The notes under the pieces are model-generated. The model was given only the letters and a program-made list of their open reading frames with translations. It searched no databases and was not told the origin of the DNA. From assembly GCA_050084515.1 (NCBI GenBank), contig CM114274.1, forward strand, positions 30,690,001 to 30,754,000: 64,000 nt of DNA, in the 5' to 3' direction. Position 1 is the stretch's first letter. Each line of letters opens with the position of its first letter. This document shows positions 45,771 to 57,800 of the stretch, piece after piece. The DNA is from Blasia pusilla (Eukaryota > Marchantiophyta > Marchantiopsida > Blasiales). Both the position numbers and the translations under genes were made by a program.

Positions 45771-46662
45771 TTAACAATTCAAGGATGCCGTAGGCCATAT
45801 GACTAAGTTCCTTTCAAGAACCTTGTGGCTTGTAAGACGGCTTGTGATGTTGGTAATGAATACGCCAACATGATGATCCCCCAGTATTTGACCACCAACT
45901 TTATCATTTGGATTGACGTAGTGAACAATACCCTCTCCGATATTTAGACCATCGTTCTCTATAAGTTGCACCGGTAAAAGAATTGATTCCATATGACCAA
46001 TCATGGGAACCGCAACTTGTACGTCAATGGAGGTATTGCATGCAGGATAAGTGCTTCCTCTTCCTAATATCCATGGTATCATTGTATTTTTCTGTACTCA
46101 GATATCTGGGATATTCTGCAAACATTCCCAGCATATCTTGTAGCCTTCTTCCATCTGGGTGGATAGCTGGTTCGTAGTATGATTCATCAACTATTACGCA
46201 TACCCACGGTTGCCGTTGGTCATCAAAGAAGGACATAGGTTGGATCTCATGTGAATCGAAGCTTTTGGCAACACACCCTGAACCAATAAGAAGCTCTGAT
46301 CCCTTTGAATCTTTTAAGAAAACTTTCTTTGAATATTGTGTGGGGCAATGAGGCTCTCCTTCCACATCCTCACGTCCTCCACATGTATTAGTTGTTGTAA
46401 CTCCATTACAAGGCCATGTGATGAATACTCCAATGAAATCGGACACAGGTTCTCCATTATAAGTGCTTGTTGAACATCCGAAGACTTCCTCCAAAGACAT
46501 GTATAAGAAGTCCTTACCAAGTGCTATGCTGTGGACTATTCTCTCAAAATTGGTGTCCACGATTCTAGCTCTTCCAAGAGAGATGGATGATCCATCATGT
46601 AGATACACTACATCATCGATGCAGAATTCCATTGCATCAATCTGAAATCTGCACCATAACAT
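45771..46662 (-). pseudogene. Unrecognised coding relic upstream of the DUF7869 segments
   Basis: A 212-residue open block (46662-46024) with MEFCIDDVVYLHDGSSISLGRARIVDTNF and SLEEVFGCSTSTYNGEPVSDFIGVFITWP overlaps a second frame (46082-45771) with VQVAVPMIGHMESILL and HHVGVFITNITSRL. GVFITWP and GVFITNI occur once in each block, suggesting an internal repeat of a domain. The layout loosely recalls plant transposon-associated DUF8039-like or BAH-like modules, but I cannot assign it. The 212-residue length without a stop is notable here. Confidence 0.4.
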
Positions 46663-46689
46663 CGAAGTGGCAATTAATTGTTAGCCATA

Positions 46690-47370
46690 CATCGAATGGA
46701 AAGTGGAACAGAACTGTAATCATCTTATTGCATAGGGCGAATTGGACCTTAAGATCCATTTGAGAAGAGTGGCAACGTGTAGGATGTGTCCGATTGGAAC
46801 TTTGGTTCCGAATGTGGAGATGTGCCATCCACATAATAAAGTCAGCAGAAAGTTCAACATAACCTCCTTTGGGATTACATTCTCTCACCTGGAGGTGATT
46901 GGGATCTATAGTTCCGAATGACCTTCCAACGGATGTTGAGATCCAATTCAAAAGAACATTGGGCGCCTCTACGTGAGACATGAATGGACAACTTCCAGCG
47001 ATACTGGAAGGTTCCGTTGACAGGCACACGGAGGGCCGAATGTCCTTAATTCGGATCTTAAGATCCGATCAAAGGGTCAGTGGACTGTGGGTGATTTGGA
47101 CCTTAAGATCCAAACGGGATGAGGAAGGATAAGTTCGATTGGAACTCTGGTTCCGATTGCTACGAGGAGCCATCCCCCTTATGAAGTCATGAGAGAGTTG
47201 AAAAAAATTGTTTTGCGTATCTATCGCGATTCTGTGAATCGTGGGTTATCTCTTAATAATAAATGTGGACTGTTTGCTGACAGGCATGTGGATGCTCAAA
47301 TGACCTTGAATCAGATCTTAAGATCCGATATAAGCGTCACAGGACAAAGGGAGAATTGGATCTTAAGATC
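46690..47370. repeat. Two diverged copies of an approximately 350-bp unit rich in GATCTTAAGATC palindromes
   Basis: GGACCTTAAGATCC followed by GATTGGAACT and TGGTTCCGA occurs at about 46747 and 47098. Each is followed by similar text (GAGGAGCC or GAGATGTGCC, then ATGAAGTCAT or ATAAAGTCAG). Several perfect 12-16-bp palindromes around CTTAAG lie in 47050-47370. Confidence 0.6.
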
Positions 47371-47374
47371 CGGT

Positions 47375-48290
47375 CGGAAAGGGTGGATCCTAAGTTCCAC
47401 TTCCGTCTTTGGAACCAGAACCTGTGTTTTGATTGATCCTCCTTCTCATTTTGAGAACCGGAAGTAGAGATCCGATGATGAGGTAGTTAGGAAAGTAGCC
47501 GATGATTTGATTTGGGAACTACAGTCTCAAAAGCCCTCGTTTAGGTAGGGAATCCCGTATCTAGAATCGGAACCTGTGTTCCGATTGATCATGCTTCTCA
47601 TTTCTAGAAGTGGATCTCTAGTGCCGATAGTGAGGAATCCAACAAGGAGGCCGGCAATTTGATTTGGGAACTACAGTTCCGAAAGGCCTTTTAGGTAGGG
47701 ACTCCCGTCTCTAGAACCAGAACCTGAGTTCTGATTGATCCTCTTTCTCATTTCGAGACTAGATCTAGGGTTCCAATGGTGAGGAAGTTGGGAAGGAGAA
47801 TGGCGATCTCATTTGGGAACTACACTTTTGAAAGCACCCGTTCGGGCTCAGTCCTCGTGTTTGGAACCAAAACCTGAGTTTCGAATCATCCTCCTTCTCT
47901 AGTTCCAATGGTGTGGAATCCGAAGAGGAGGCCCGCAATCTCATTAAGGAACTACAACCCCGAACGCCCTCGTTCGGGCTCAGTTTTTGTGTCAAGAACC
48001 GGAACCTGAGTTCCGATTGATTCTCCTTCTCATTTCGAGAACTAGATCTCTAGTTTCGATAGTGAGGAATCCGATAAGGAGGTCTGCAATCTCATTTGGG
48101 AACTATAGTTCCGAAAGTAGCCGTTCGGGCTCAATTTTTGTGTCTGGAACCTGAACTTGAGTTCCGATTGATCCTCCTTCTCTTTTCAAGAACTGGATCT
48201 ATAGTTCCCATTGTGAGGTAGCAGGCATAGAGACCACCAATTGGATTTGGGAACTCTAGTTCTCAAAGCATGGGTTTAGGTATCCATTCA
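47375..48290. repeat. Tandem repeat, about 147-bp unit, roughly six copies
   Basis: The phrase TTCCGATTGATCCTCCTTCTC or close variants recurs at about 47430, 47580, 47730, 47880, 48012 and 48160. Each is followed by GAACTAGATC, GTTCCGATAGTGAGGAATCC and CATTTGGGAACTACAGTTCC. Copies are diverged at roughly one base in six to ten. No convincing coding frame spans the array. Confidence 0.8.
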
Positions 48291-48570
48291 TTTTTGGATT
48301 CAAAGCTATCAAACTGAGCCTAGATCCATACTTCCGGTGCAATCGAATGTATGGCTTTTATTGCAGGGCGGAAGATGTCATGCAGAGCTGGATTCTTGAG
48401 AGCCCTTTGTGAAGGTATTTTGGTCGTTCTATCATTTTTAGAAGTACTGTGCATGTTAGTGTTTAGGTTTTAGGGTTTGCTACTACACTTCCGATTCACA
48501 CCCTACATATAGAGTTACGAAAATGGTTTAAGGAATTGGATTCAGTTATCGTTTGTTTAACTAGATCTAT

Positions 48571-48644
48571 AGTTCCGAATCTTAGGTACTCCCAACCGAC
48601 CGAAGCCAACTTCGGCCGGTCGGGAGTACCTAAGAATCGGAACT
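48571..48644. repeat. Near-perfect hairpin, 35-bp arms, 4-nt loop
   Basis: 48571-48605 pairs with 48610-48644 with three mismatches around loop CCAA. The arms begin AGTTCCGA, the same phrase found in the neighbouring tandem repeats. Confidence 0.88.
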
Positions 48645-48660
48645 GAGCAGGAACTTTGGC

Positions 48661-50911
48661 TAATTTGAGTGAGGTTGCCACAATGCAATTGCGGCGCTAA
48701 GGCTTGCAACCGTCTTATTGCGTTTTAGTTCTGAATGCATTTTGCAGCTGGCTAGCCGTGCTTTTTGAGGAGTTAGATCACTGGTCTATATATCTATTGC
48801 GTTCATAGTGTAAACTTCTCTCCTTTAGTCCCATCTTACTAAATTAGATAATGGTGGAGGGACAAGGAGAAGGAGGAACGTCAAAGGCCACAACACTTGG
48901 CCTCTGACACTTGGGTTTCTTCCTGACAGTTTTTTACTTTCATTAAGGGGATTGGCTTGTGCCATTAGGATAACGAATGTAATGGTTAGTATGTTAAGAT
49001 CTACACTTGGGAACCACACAGATTATGATGTGCCATGTTCACTCAAGTATGGACTTGAGATCCTATTGCAAGCCGTTAGAAGCCTATCATGCTATTGGTT
49101 CGAACGTAGTATCCCTTCAAATGTTGGAACGGTCCGTTCGAATGCGGTAACATTTTTGACGTAGTAGCCTTTCCGACATGGTAAGGATCCATATATAGTA
49201 CCCACTCGGACGTGGTAGTGCTCCAGCCTTGTAACCCTTCAAGTTTTCAAACGCTTCATATGTAATAGCCCTTCTGGCTTGGAAATCCTTTAGACTTAAT
49301 TGATATCCCTTGAGAAGGTATCACAGCTTTTGATGTCGTGGCGATTCAGATGTACTATCCCTTTGGCGTTGTGCTAAGTTGTTTGTACTACGCGCAAAGA
49401 ACCAATCACGAAGAATTATTACCGTTCACTACTTCGTGTTTTGATTGGTAGAGGTGTGGAGGGAGTAATTCTGCAACTGCCCTACAAATGTACTCTATTG
49501 TAGCCACGGGAGCCTACATAATTTTTGTGAGCGAATGTACGCTAGTACCTAATATGGACGTTTGATTGAACCACGGGGGTAGATTGGAACATTGTCGTAT
49601 AGTAAAACCATCCACTATGTAAACTCCTCTATCATCAAGTGTTAGAGAGAGTTTTATCAGTATTAAGTAAATTAGCCTAAGAAAATGAAATTCCCATGTT
49701 TAAACCTCTTTTGGGTGACTCATTTGCACGCGCCCAACTTTAGGTAAAGAGATAATAAATAAAAGATGGGATTAGAAAAGTAAAGTAGTGAGGTTGATGC
49801 TTTAATGAAACAAAATCAAAAGTAGTCTTGGTTGGTGGCTAGGGTAGGTGGGGTAGTTTGGAAGATATGAAGGGAGTAAAAGAGGATATTTTGGAAGAGA
49901 TAAGAGATAATCTACTTGTGTCAAAATATGATTGGCTAAGCTTGAGAGAAAGCCATGTGGCACAAGATAAGATTAGCCCCATTTTGTACTCTTGTGGATC
50001 CCTTGTGAGTATATAAAGAGGAGGGACCTTCAAGGGTTCATCACCTTCTACTTCACATCTTGAGTCTCTCGTGTCACTCTTGAGTGTATGGCTTTGGGAT
50101 TGTTTGCTCTTCCAATGAGAGTGGATTACCCCTCTTGGGAGAGTAACTTGATCTTGGTCTATTCTTCAAGAGGTTTCTAGATTGTAATATGTGTGGAGAT
50201 GAAAAACTTGTCACCTTATATGAGTTTAGTCATACTAGAAATAGATGATGGTTTGGCTTGTTATTTTCCCAATGAGAATGGATTACCCCTTTTGGGAGAG
50301 CAACTCCGCCAAATCCCATTCTAGAGGAGAGTAGAGGATGTTTGTCAAGTATGGATAGGGATGGAGCACGAGTTGTGCCAGATTTTCCTTTTCTTAACCT
50401 GTACCACATCAAAATTCTCTTTGTAGATAGGCACTAGTTCACTCGCTATTTAATTTATCACTGTGGGGACGCGTTCATAAACCAAGTCAAGCAATCTCTA
50501 ACTCCGATGATTCTTCCTATAGTCATGTACGGAAAGACATGGGATTGCACTTTGTATGTCCTTATATAGCTATCCATTGATATCAATAGGTGTGCTTGAG
50601 TAGGATTTAACACTAGTTGTGTTATTTTCCTTGTGTATAAACGTAAAGTAGTTTACAAGGATTTCATAGATAGAAATTTTGGGGTTCCATATTATGAAGA
50701 AGTGATCGCCTCAACACTACCATTCGTGATTCCTGTCGTGAGAGAATGGAGAGTTTACATCTAATTCTGTACTGAAAAAAGGAGAAATTCTTATAGAGTT
50801 CGACTTGCATCAACCACGTGTGCTATAGCTAGAAGGTCCGCCCTTACTCGAAGAAAGGCTCTCGACACAACAAATGGTGCTTCCACTAAGAGATCTTTGA
50901 GGCAGTAGATT
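48661..50911. other. Unrecognised region; possible LTR or leader of the downstream retroelement
   Basis: No supported gene. A 50-bp phrase with CCAATGAGA-x-TGGATTACCCCT-x-TTGGGAGAG is present at about 50115 and 50262. AATGGTGCTTCCACTAAGAG at about 50874 resembles the leader just after a Gypsy primer site. The sequence from roughly 49980 to 50870 may therefore be a degenerate 5' LTR, though no matching 3' copy was found. Confidence 0.35.
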
Positions 50912-53380
50912 GTGTTTGCAAGTTGGAGTCTTATCAAGATGACTACTTTTGGGAGGACTTCATCAATGGGAACTGAGGGAGCTGAGGATCTTCTCCGAAC
51001 TTTGACAACATTGTTGAGCCAACAAGGAGGAGTTCATATAGGAGAGCAAAGATCAACAAGGGATCTCCAAGCGATTGTAAAGAAGTTGGGGAGATTTTAT
51101 GGGAGGAACATCACCAAGTATGTTCAAGAATACGTCAATGAGATGGAGGTAAACTGTGTACCCGAAGGTGATATAGTGTCAAGTTTTGAGTTAGTTGTAA
51201 TGGCTCCAAATGAATTGTTGCGTGAGTTTGAGAAGCGGTTTTTTCAACTTTCTTCTTCCGAAAGGGCAACTCTAGACTTGAGGAAAACCGAGTTATTCCT
51301 TGAGGCGGCTGATGAGAATTTAGAGGACAAGCTTTTCATAATGTTGGCGGACAAGACCGAAGAAGGAGGTGTCACCACTAATTGGAAGAAAGTGGAAGAA
51401 GTTGTTGCTATCCTCACAAAGCAAAGTTGAAGTAGAGATAGAACCACACTATTCAAGTTGGAGGATCAATTTCAAATCCATTGCCTAAGCCCATATCAGC
51501 AAAGCTTGAAGATTCTGCCGTTGATGAGTTGGTGAAAGGTTTGAGAGAGTTGAGAGTAGAAATGGTTGAGCTTAAACTTGATAAGAATCCTAGTGTTGGT
51601 GCTCCTTCGACAAGTAGGAACTTTGTGAGAAGATGGATATGGTGTGATAGTGTTGAGCATCAACGTCGAGAATGTGAGGAGTTTTCAGAAGCTCTTAGGA
51701 ATGGAATAGTAAACTTTAAAGATGGGAAGATTCATTCAATGCATATTAGTATGCCGTTGAATAAAAACTTTTGTAGAGGAGGAATGAAAGGCTTAGTGAG
51801 AGATCAAGTAGGAGGTTCCACTACGACATTAGATTCTGATACTTTTGCAATAAAAATAAAAGCGTCTTTTGTATCTATAGCTAAAAGTAAATCATTACAA
51901 TTTCCTCGAGAAGTGATGCTACGAGGGGCAGAGACTATCCGTCATCTGACTGGATGGGATGATCCAGTGGAAGCTGGGTGTGTTAAAGCATACCTAGCAT
52001 AAGAGGAACATGTGAGTTGGCAAGATGCTAGTGTGGAGGAGAAGAGGAGACGCGATAATGATGGTGTTGATCCTGAGGAAGCTGCAAGAAGAGCAAGGAC
52101 CGCAAAAAGGAAAGGGCAACCAGAGGCGCAACCATCAAGAGAAGAAGGGCATTATACATCTGAATCTATGATGGATTCTCATATGAAAGAAGGTGGAATG
52201 AAGGAGAAAGAATTGAGGTCTTCTTAGAAGACCAAGGATAAGACTCATACATACAAGTTGTAGTATGATATAGAGACAAACATGAATTTGAAAGAGATTC
52301 TTGAAGAGAGGATTTTGGATGCGATAATAGATTTTTCTCTGAGGGAAGTCTTGGGCATAGCCAGACGTGACTTTCATGAGTTGATTATAGATGTGATCAA
52401 AAGAAAAAGGCACATGACTATAGATGTGGTGATGGTGAGGGCATTGGATAGTGACATCACAACAGAAGAAGATGAAGAGCTTTGCCAAGTTTTTGGACAA
52501 AAGCTTGACTTACAAGGAGAAGAGGCCAGAGTAGGAGAAGCCTTGACAGAACAAGGTGAAGAAAGGCACAATGGTGGACACTATTCTCCGTCATATTGGG
52601 CGCGTGCAACGACGGAGGCTAGAGTTCGACTTGACTCTCTCCAAGAGTCAGTTCTGGCTTTTGTTGATCATGGTTTGGAGATCAACATCATGTCGCAAAG
52701 TGTATACGACAAAGGGATGTGGCCAATTGATACCGGGCATGGATGGGTACTACATATGGCTAACAACCAAAAAGATGACCTCTACGTTGCTTGTCCAACA
52801 ATCAAAACTCGTATTGGAGATGTGTTCAGAATGGAGCTTCTTATCTTGTGATTCTTGGGCAACCTTACATCATAGCATCTAGAATGGAGACCAAAGTCAT
52901 GGTTGATGGGTCTTATTATGCCCGTGTTAGAAGTGAGGATGGAACGAGGCCAGTTCAATTCCTTACTGTACGAGTAGGTGATGAAAGGAATAGGGAGAGG
53001 TTGAGAGATGGTCCTATGAAGGTAGAGAAGGAGTTTTCAGATTTTTAGTTAGCACTCCTGTAGAGCGGGAATATGGGGGTGCAGAGAAAAGAAAGAGTCT
53101 TCCGCTAGCAGAGGGGGAAGAATCATATATGTTCAGGTGTGGGTTTTCTCAATGTTTTTCTTTGTGGTCTAGTAGATTCCAAATGATGAAAGAAATGAAT
53201 GAAAAAAAAAAGATATTTTATGAAGAAAAAAAAAAGGGTTTGTTAAAATATGAGGTTGTTCTATTAGATGAAGAGTTCATTAGTAGGATGTATGAAGAAG
53301 AGGGTTTTGGAGATAGTCTTGAAGAGGAGTTCATCCAGATAAGCACTGATTCGTTGGATGATTACAATTCACTCGCGTGA
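50912..53380 (+). pseudogene. Gag-protease relic of a further LTR retroelement
   Basis: Block 50912-51430 has a gag-like helical region (LQAIVKKLGRFYGRNITKYV, EFEKRFFQL, VVAILTKQ). Block 51481-52002 continues with WCDSVEHQRRECEEF, a partial zinc knuckle. Block 52282-52851 includes LAFVDHGLEINIMSQSVYDKG, a retropepsin-like core in which the usual D-S/T-G is D-H-G. It is followed by a GQPYIIASRMETKVM stretch at 52859-52900 in another frame, typical of the protease C-terminus. The final block (53129-53380) is Lys/Glu-rich. There is no RT, because the sequence is cut at 53407 by an inverted Copia LTR. The family is known to me from non-seed plant and fungal elements. Confidence 0.65.
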
Positions 53381-53406
53381 GTTTACATGAAGAAATATCA
53401 AGGTTG

Positions 53407-53630
53407 TGTGAGAAAACACAAAGTGACGAAATCACTGAAATCTTTACATAACTTAGAGATAAAAGATGGCCTAGTTCGTCCGTGCGCTCATAGAAGAGTT
53501 TTGATGGAACGTGAACATGGAGATAACTTGACATATAAGAATCCGCTACCGCTGCGGCTCCCGACTATTTCACTACTCGAGAAACTAGGGTTTTAACCTA
53601 TTTTTTCTTAATTTCTATTAATAGAAAAAT
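53407..53630 (-). repeat. Inverted partial LTR of the Copia family at 1911-6852
   Basis: The reverse complement matches the 3' half of the Copia LTR, from AAAATAGGTTAAAACCC through the ATCTCTAAGTT-like segment to TTTCTCACA. It stops at the base of the LTR stem-loop. Divergence from the complete copy is about 10-12 percent by eye. No primer-binding site adjoins it. Confidence 0.85.
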
Positions 53631-53633
53631 CTT

Positions 53634-53802
53634 GTATGCGTACGACAGCTGTCACGTCTTTTAGGATAGATCGGTGAGATCTAGTAGAGTGCCTTTGTAA
53701 TTAGTAGAGAACAAGCTCTGTAGGTCCAAGATGACCTGCTGAGGCCCCGAGAAACCTGAGAGAGTAGGTTTCCCCTTCGTTTCGGCTCATTTGGAGCCAT
53801 AT
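53634..53802 (+). repeat. Gypsy-family LTR fragment
   Basis: Homologous to 38965-39133 of the methyltransferase-bearing Gypsy LTR (GTCACGTCTTTTAGGATAGAT, TTTCCCCTTCGTTTCGGCTC). Interrupted at GAGCCATAT by the second CACTA element. Confidence 0.88.
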
Positions 53803-54560
53803 CACTTGAAGAAATCCGTGGTTTTATGACTAGGTTATATGACTCATATGAGTCATATTTAACATACCACGACTAACAATGACTAACGACTACTTTAGAC
53901 ACAAAAGCCAAGTCATATTTGTTTGGCGACTAGACTAACTAGGATGGTCAGCTTAGGTGGAGGTTGGTATATGACTCGAGGGTGTAGTCATGAGGCTATG
54001 ACTAGCACGTCACTCAGATGACGTGGAATAATGACACATCATCAATGACATGGACTATTTAGTGTGATGTGTCACTGATGACAAGGACTATTGCTGTGAC
54101 ATGTCACTGATGATGTGGACTTGAGTACGACTCGTCTAGTCATATGTGTATATTTTTCTAGTTACCACCAACCACTCCTTTAGTCACGGTTGGTGTGCAA
54201 AAGTTCAGAATATCCTATCAAAATGTACCAAGTATACTCCATTGAGTTATAGTTGGCAACTCATGTAGTCATTTTATTTTATTGAAATGTTGGTATGGAC
54301 TCCTGTAGTCATGTACTATGACTAGAAGAGTAGAGTTACGTGACTAATATAAAAGAGGACACAACTGGTTTAGTCACGAAGATATGACTATGTAAGTAGC
54401 AGAAATTATATAGCCATTGCAACAGAACTGCATGAGTCATACAATTATGACTAGAGAGAACTTGAAGCTTACTACTTTAGTTTTTGAAGAATACTGTGCA
54501 AGTTATATTGATATGACTAGTGGGAATATAAATTTTGGATATTTTGGGATGTTTATTATG
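53803..54560. repeat. CACTA-2 terminal and subterminal repeat region
   Basis: Repeated ATGACTA, GACTAGA, TAGTCAT and GACTCATATGAGTC motifs. Aligns in inverse to 42897 going leftward for at least 350 bp with good identity by eye. Confidence 0.82.
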
Positions 54561-54840
54561 CCTTTTGAACGGTGCAAGAATGAATGGATCTGAATTATTG
54601 AAATCCTCTTTTGAAAACAGATTTTGAGGGGTGGAATGTCACTTAAGAGTAGCTTCCATACACCAAATTACTAAATTAATCATTATTACATGGGGTTATC
54701 ATTCAAAAATAGATAAAAAAACAAAGATCAAATATAGTAGGGTTTATGATCTCATCTTGAAAGAGCAAGAGAGATTATGTCATCCATGAAAACAAAGTTA
54801 TTGCACCTTAGATAGTTGGATGCCAAAAGAAAAGACTATT
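54561..54840. other. Spacer between subterminal repeats and TNPA-like gene
   Basis: AT-rich, no coding signal. Probably 3' UTR of the minus-strand transposon transcript. Confidence 0.4.
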
Positions 54841-57800
54841 CTATTGAATCACCTTTCTCATATGCATCTCTGGCCACAGCATGCTTGAACCAAGAGCATC
54901 ACCAAATGTTTCTTGCGCAGGTTCGTCTATCAAATTCGGCATCCACAAAGCATGTTCTGGTTCGAACACCTCGTTTAGATCAACCCTCACCACGCCTAAG
55001 GGGATGTCTTTGGCATGGAACTTATCTCTTCCACCAAAACCTGATATAACTCCTGACCCAAGCACCATCCTACTCAACTTTGGCTTGGTGAGTAATACGT
55101 GATCACCAATTCGTAGCTAAAAAAATACATGTGCATTTAGTTAGTATCAATTCAAATTCTTTCCACATGCATTTGTACCATTAATCTGAAAATAAAAAAT
55201 TGCTATGATATACCTGTTTGAAAGACCATCCCCATTTCGGAAGATGATGTGAAAAGTTCACAAGTCCTAGACGACCATTTGACTGTCCACAACAAGAATT
55301 ATCAGTGTCGTCATATAAACCTTGAATAGAAGAGGCCATTATAGATGAGATAAATTACCTTAGTTATTTTCTTAGTCGAGCCTGATCTAATTTCACTTTC
55401 CTGCTCATTCAAACCATCAGATTGTAGCCTAGACTTCTGTCTTTTGGCTAGTGATGATTTGGCTTGGCTATCCATACTCACGTTTTCTGCACATTATGCA
55501 CGACAAAGTCCATTGAAGGTTGTAGGAAGAAATGAGTTTTGTTTCGTGGATAGTTTGAAAACTATGCCACAGATGAATTCATTATGCCAAGGATAACATA
55601 CTTACGAGTGATTCAAGTATCACCATCTGCACTTTCTGTGGAACTTCTCCTTTTGTTGCTCCGTTCTGGCACTTCAACAAACAACCCAAGTATTGAGAAA
55701 TGAATTATAAAACCAGATTCTTCACTTCAACAAGTAATTATATTATAAGACCCTACATGTAGTGAAGCTAAACTCTCTACTTACCACCAGATTGTGTAGT
55801 TGCCATTGCCTCTTTTTGTGTGGAGATCTTCCTCTTCCCTAATTGTCATTTAACAGACGTTGGTATAGGTTCAACAGTGACTGTAAGTTACTCAAAACAA
55901 AGAAAGCCAGTTGTGAAATGCTCATGCTGGAAAGGAAAAGTAGTTATAACCATTGAAAACCAAGGGCGGAAGAATGAGAATGGGCTACCTGATGTGAGCT
56001 TCTCATCTGTTGTTGCATATGGTTGAGAATTGGATGGCGGGGAACTAGAAATCTGGTGTGGTGTTGAAGACACATCCTTTGAAGTAAGTTTGGACACCAT
56101 TCCCATGAGTACACTTAATGCCTTGTTCCGCGTTCCATCGCAACTTCACATCATCCAAATCTGCGCTCCACTTCTTTTCCACTTCTTCCAATTGAATAGT
56201 GACTCTAGATTCCACACTCTGCATATATAATCCAACGATCAATTAGGTACCAAAAAACTATGGTTTTGCAATTACACACTTAGATACAATCATGATACTA
56301 ACACCATAATTCAACATGATTAAGGATATGATACTAACTCCATGATCCAATCAGATGAAGTTCATAATACTAGCCATGTCAAGCCAACGGGTAAGAAAAG
56401 AGTTATGCATTTACATTTACCGATAAACTCAATTGTGTGAAACCTGGTTGCTTAGGCAACTCGTTTCTCTCCATACATTCTAGCCCCGTGCCCAAGGACT
56501 CCTTTGAGGTACGTTGTTGCACCTGCACATGCTCCTTAAATACATTAATTATGAAATTCATGCATGTGAAAGGATTCAATGCAAATATGGAAATGAAACA
56601 ATAATGGAAGTTTTCTACCATTACATAACTTTAGCAATAAAACTAGGGAATGCCAAGATGACTTACATCAAGTCCATCTGAACCTGCACGGCCGGAGAAA
56701 TTTAAAGTCTGGACCTTGGCCCTTGCTCGAGCCATCTTTTCTGCCTTCATTTTGCCCTCCTCGGAGAGCCAATAATCTACTAATCGATTCCATGACTCCT
56801 CATTGGTATCAGGGTAACATGGGACTGCTCGATGAGCCCCATGTAATGTCCAATAGTTCTTGACATGGATCGCTCGGTTTTCAATAGTTGTGCTATTTTT
56901 TTCTTCATGAAATCAAGTGAAAGAGATGATGCACCCACATATGTGTATGCCTCAAGGATGTGATTCTGAATAGCAGCCATGTTGATAGAATTCTGTTTAC
57001 CAATCTCAATGCATGATAAGTCCAAGTACCTCATCACCCATTCCTTCAATTCATTTAGCCAAGGCTCATAACCAAGAACTCTAGGCGACGGAATACCATT
57101 TGGCATGAGCTCACATCTAGGTTTTAAGTTTTGCTCCTTCCTAATGGAGACATCACGAGTCCACAAATCACGCTTTGTGCGACTTTGCCGCTCTCCTACA
57201 AATATACCACCATCCCAATTCTCAGATGTAAAAAATATATGGCCGACGATTATAAACTCACCAAATCATAATTATGTTGAACTATATTAACTATAAGACC
57301 AACTTATACTAGTAACAGTTTCACACCTTTCATAATACAACAACCTATTTTAGTATAAATTTGCAAACTCGGAACCAAGTGAGAAATCACCTTTAGATGC
57401 ATCTGCTTGCGGGGTCAAATTTTGTGATGGGCTTGGTGTTGTGCAAGATTGAGACCTACTACGGTATAATTCGTCATCCGTATTCCCGTTGGTGAATGGA
57501 GGTGCCAACGGTGTTGGGGATGGCAGTTGGGATGGCCCATGTCCCTTGTGTCCACAAAAGAAATACAATTAACTAGTTAGACTTCCAATTAATTGAATTC
57601 CCGTGTGCAAAACAAGAAAGAACAGAATAGTAAGCCTACTTACCCATGGGGGTGGGATGTTCATGGAAGATTGAGCTCCATTGGTCCATGGTGGCTGAAA
57701 TTGACTTCCATAACCCAACGGTGATTGCATCATCATTGGTACCCACCACGGCATCTGGCTCTGTGCCCATGGGGGTGGATGAGGGGCATATGCTTGCGAA

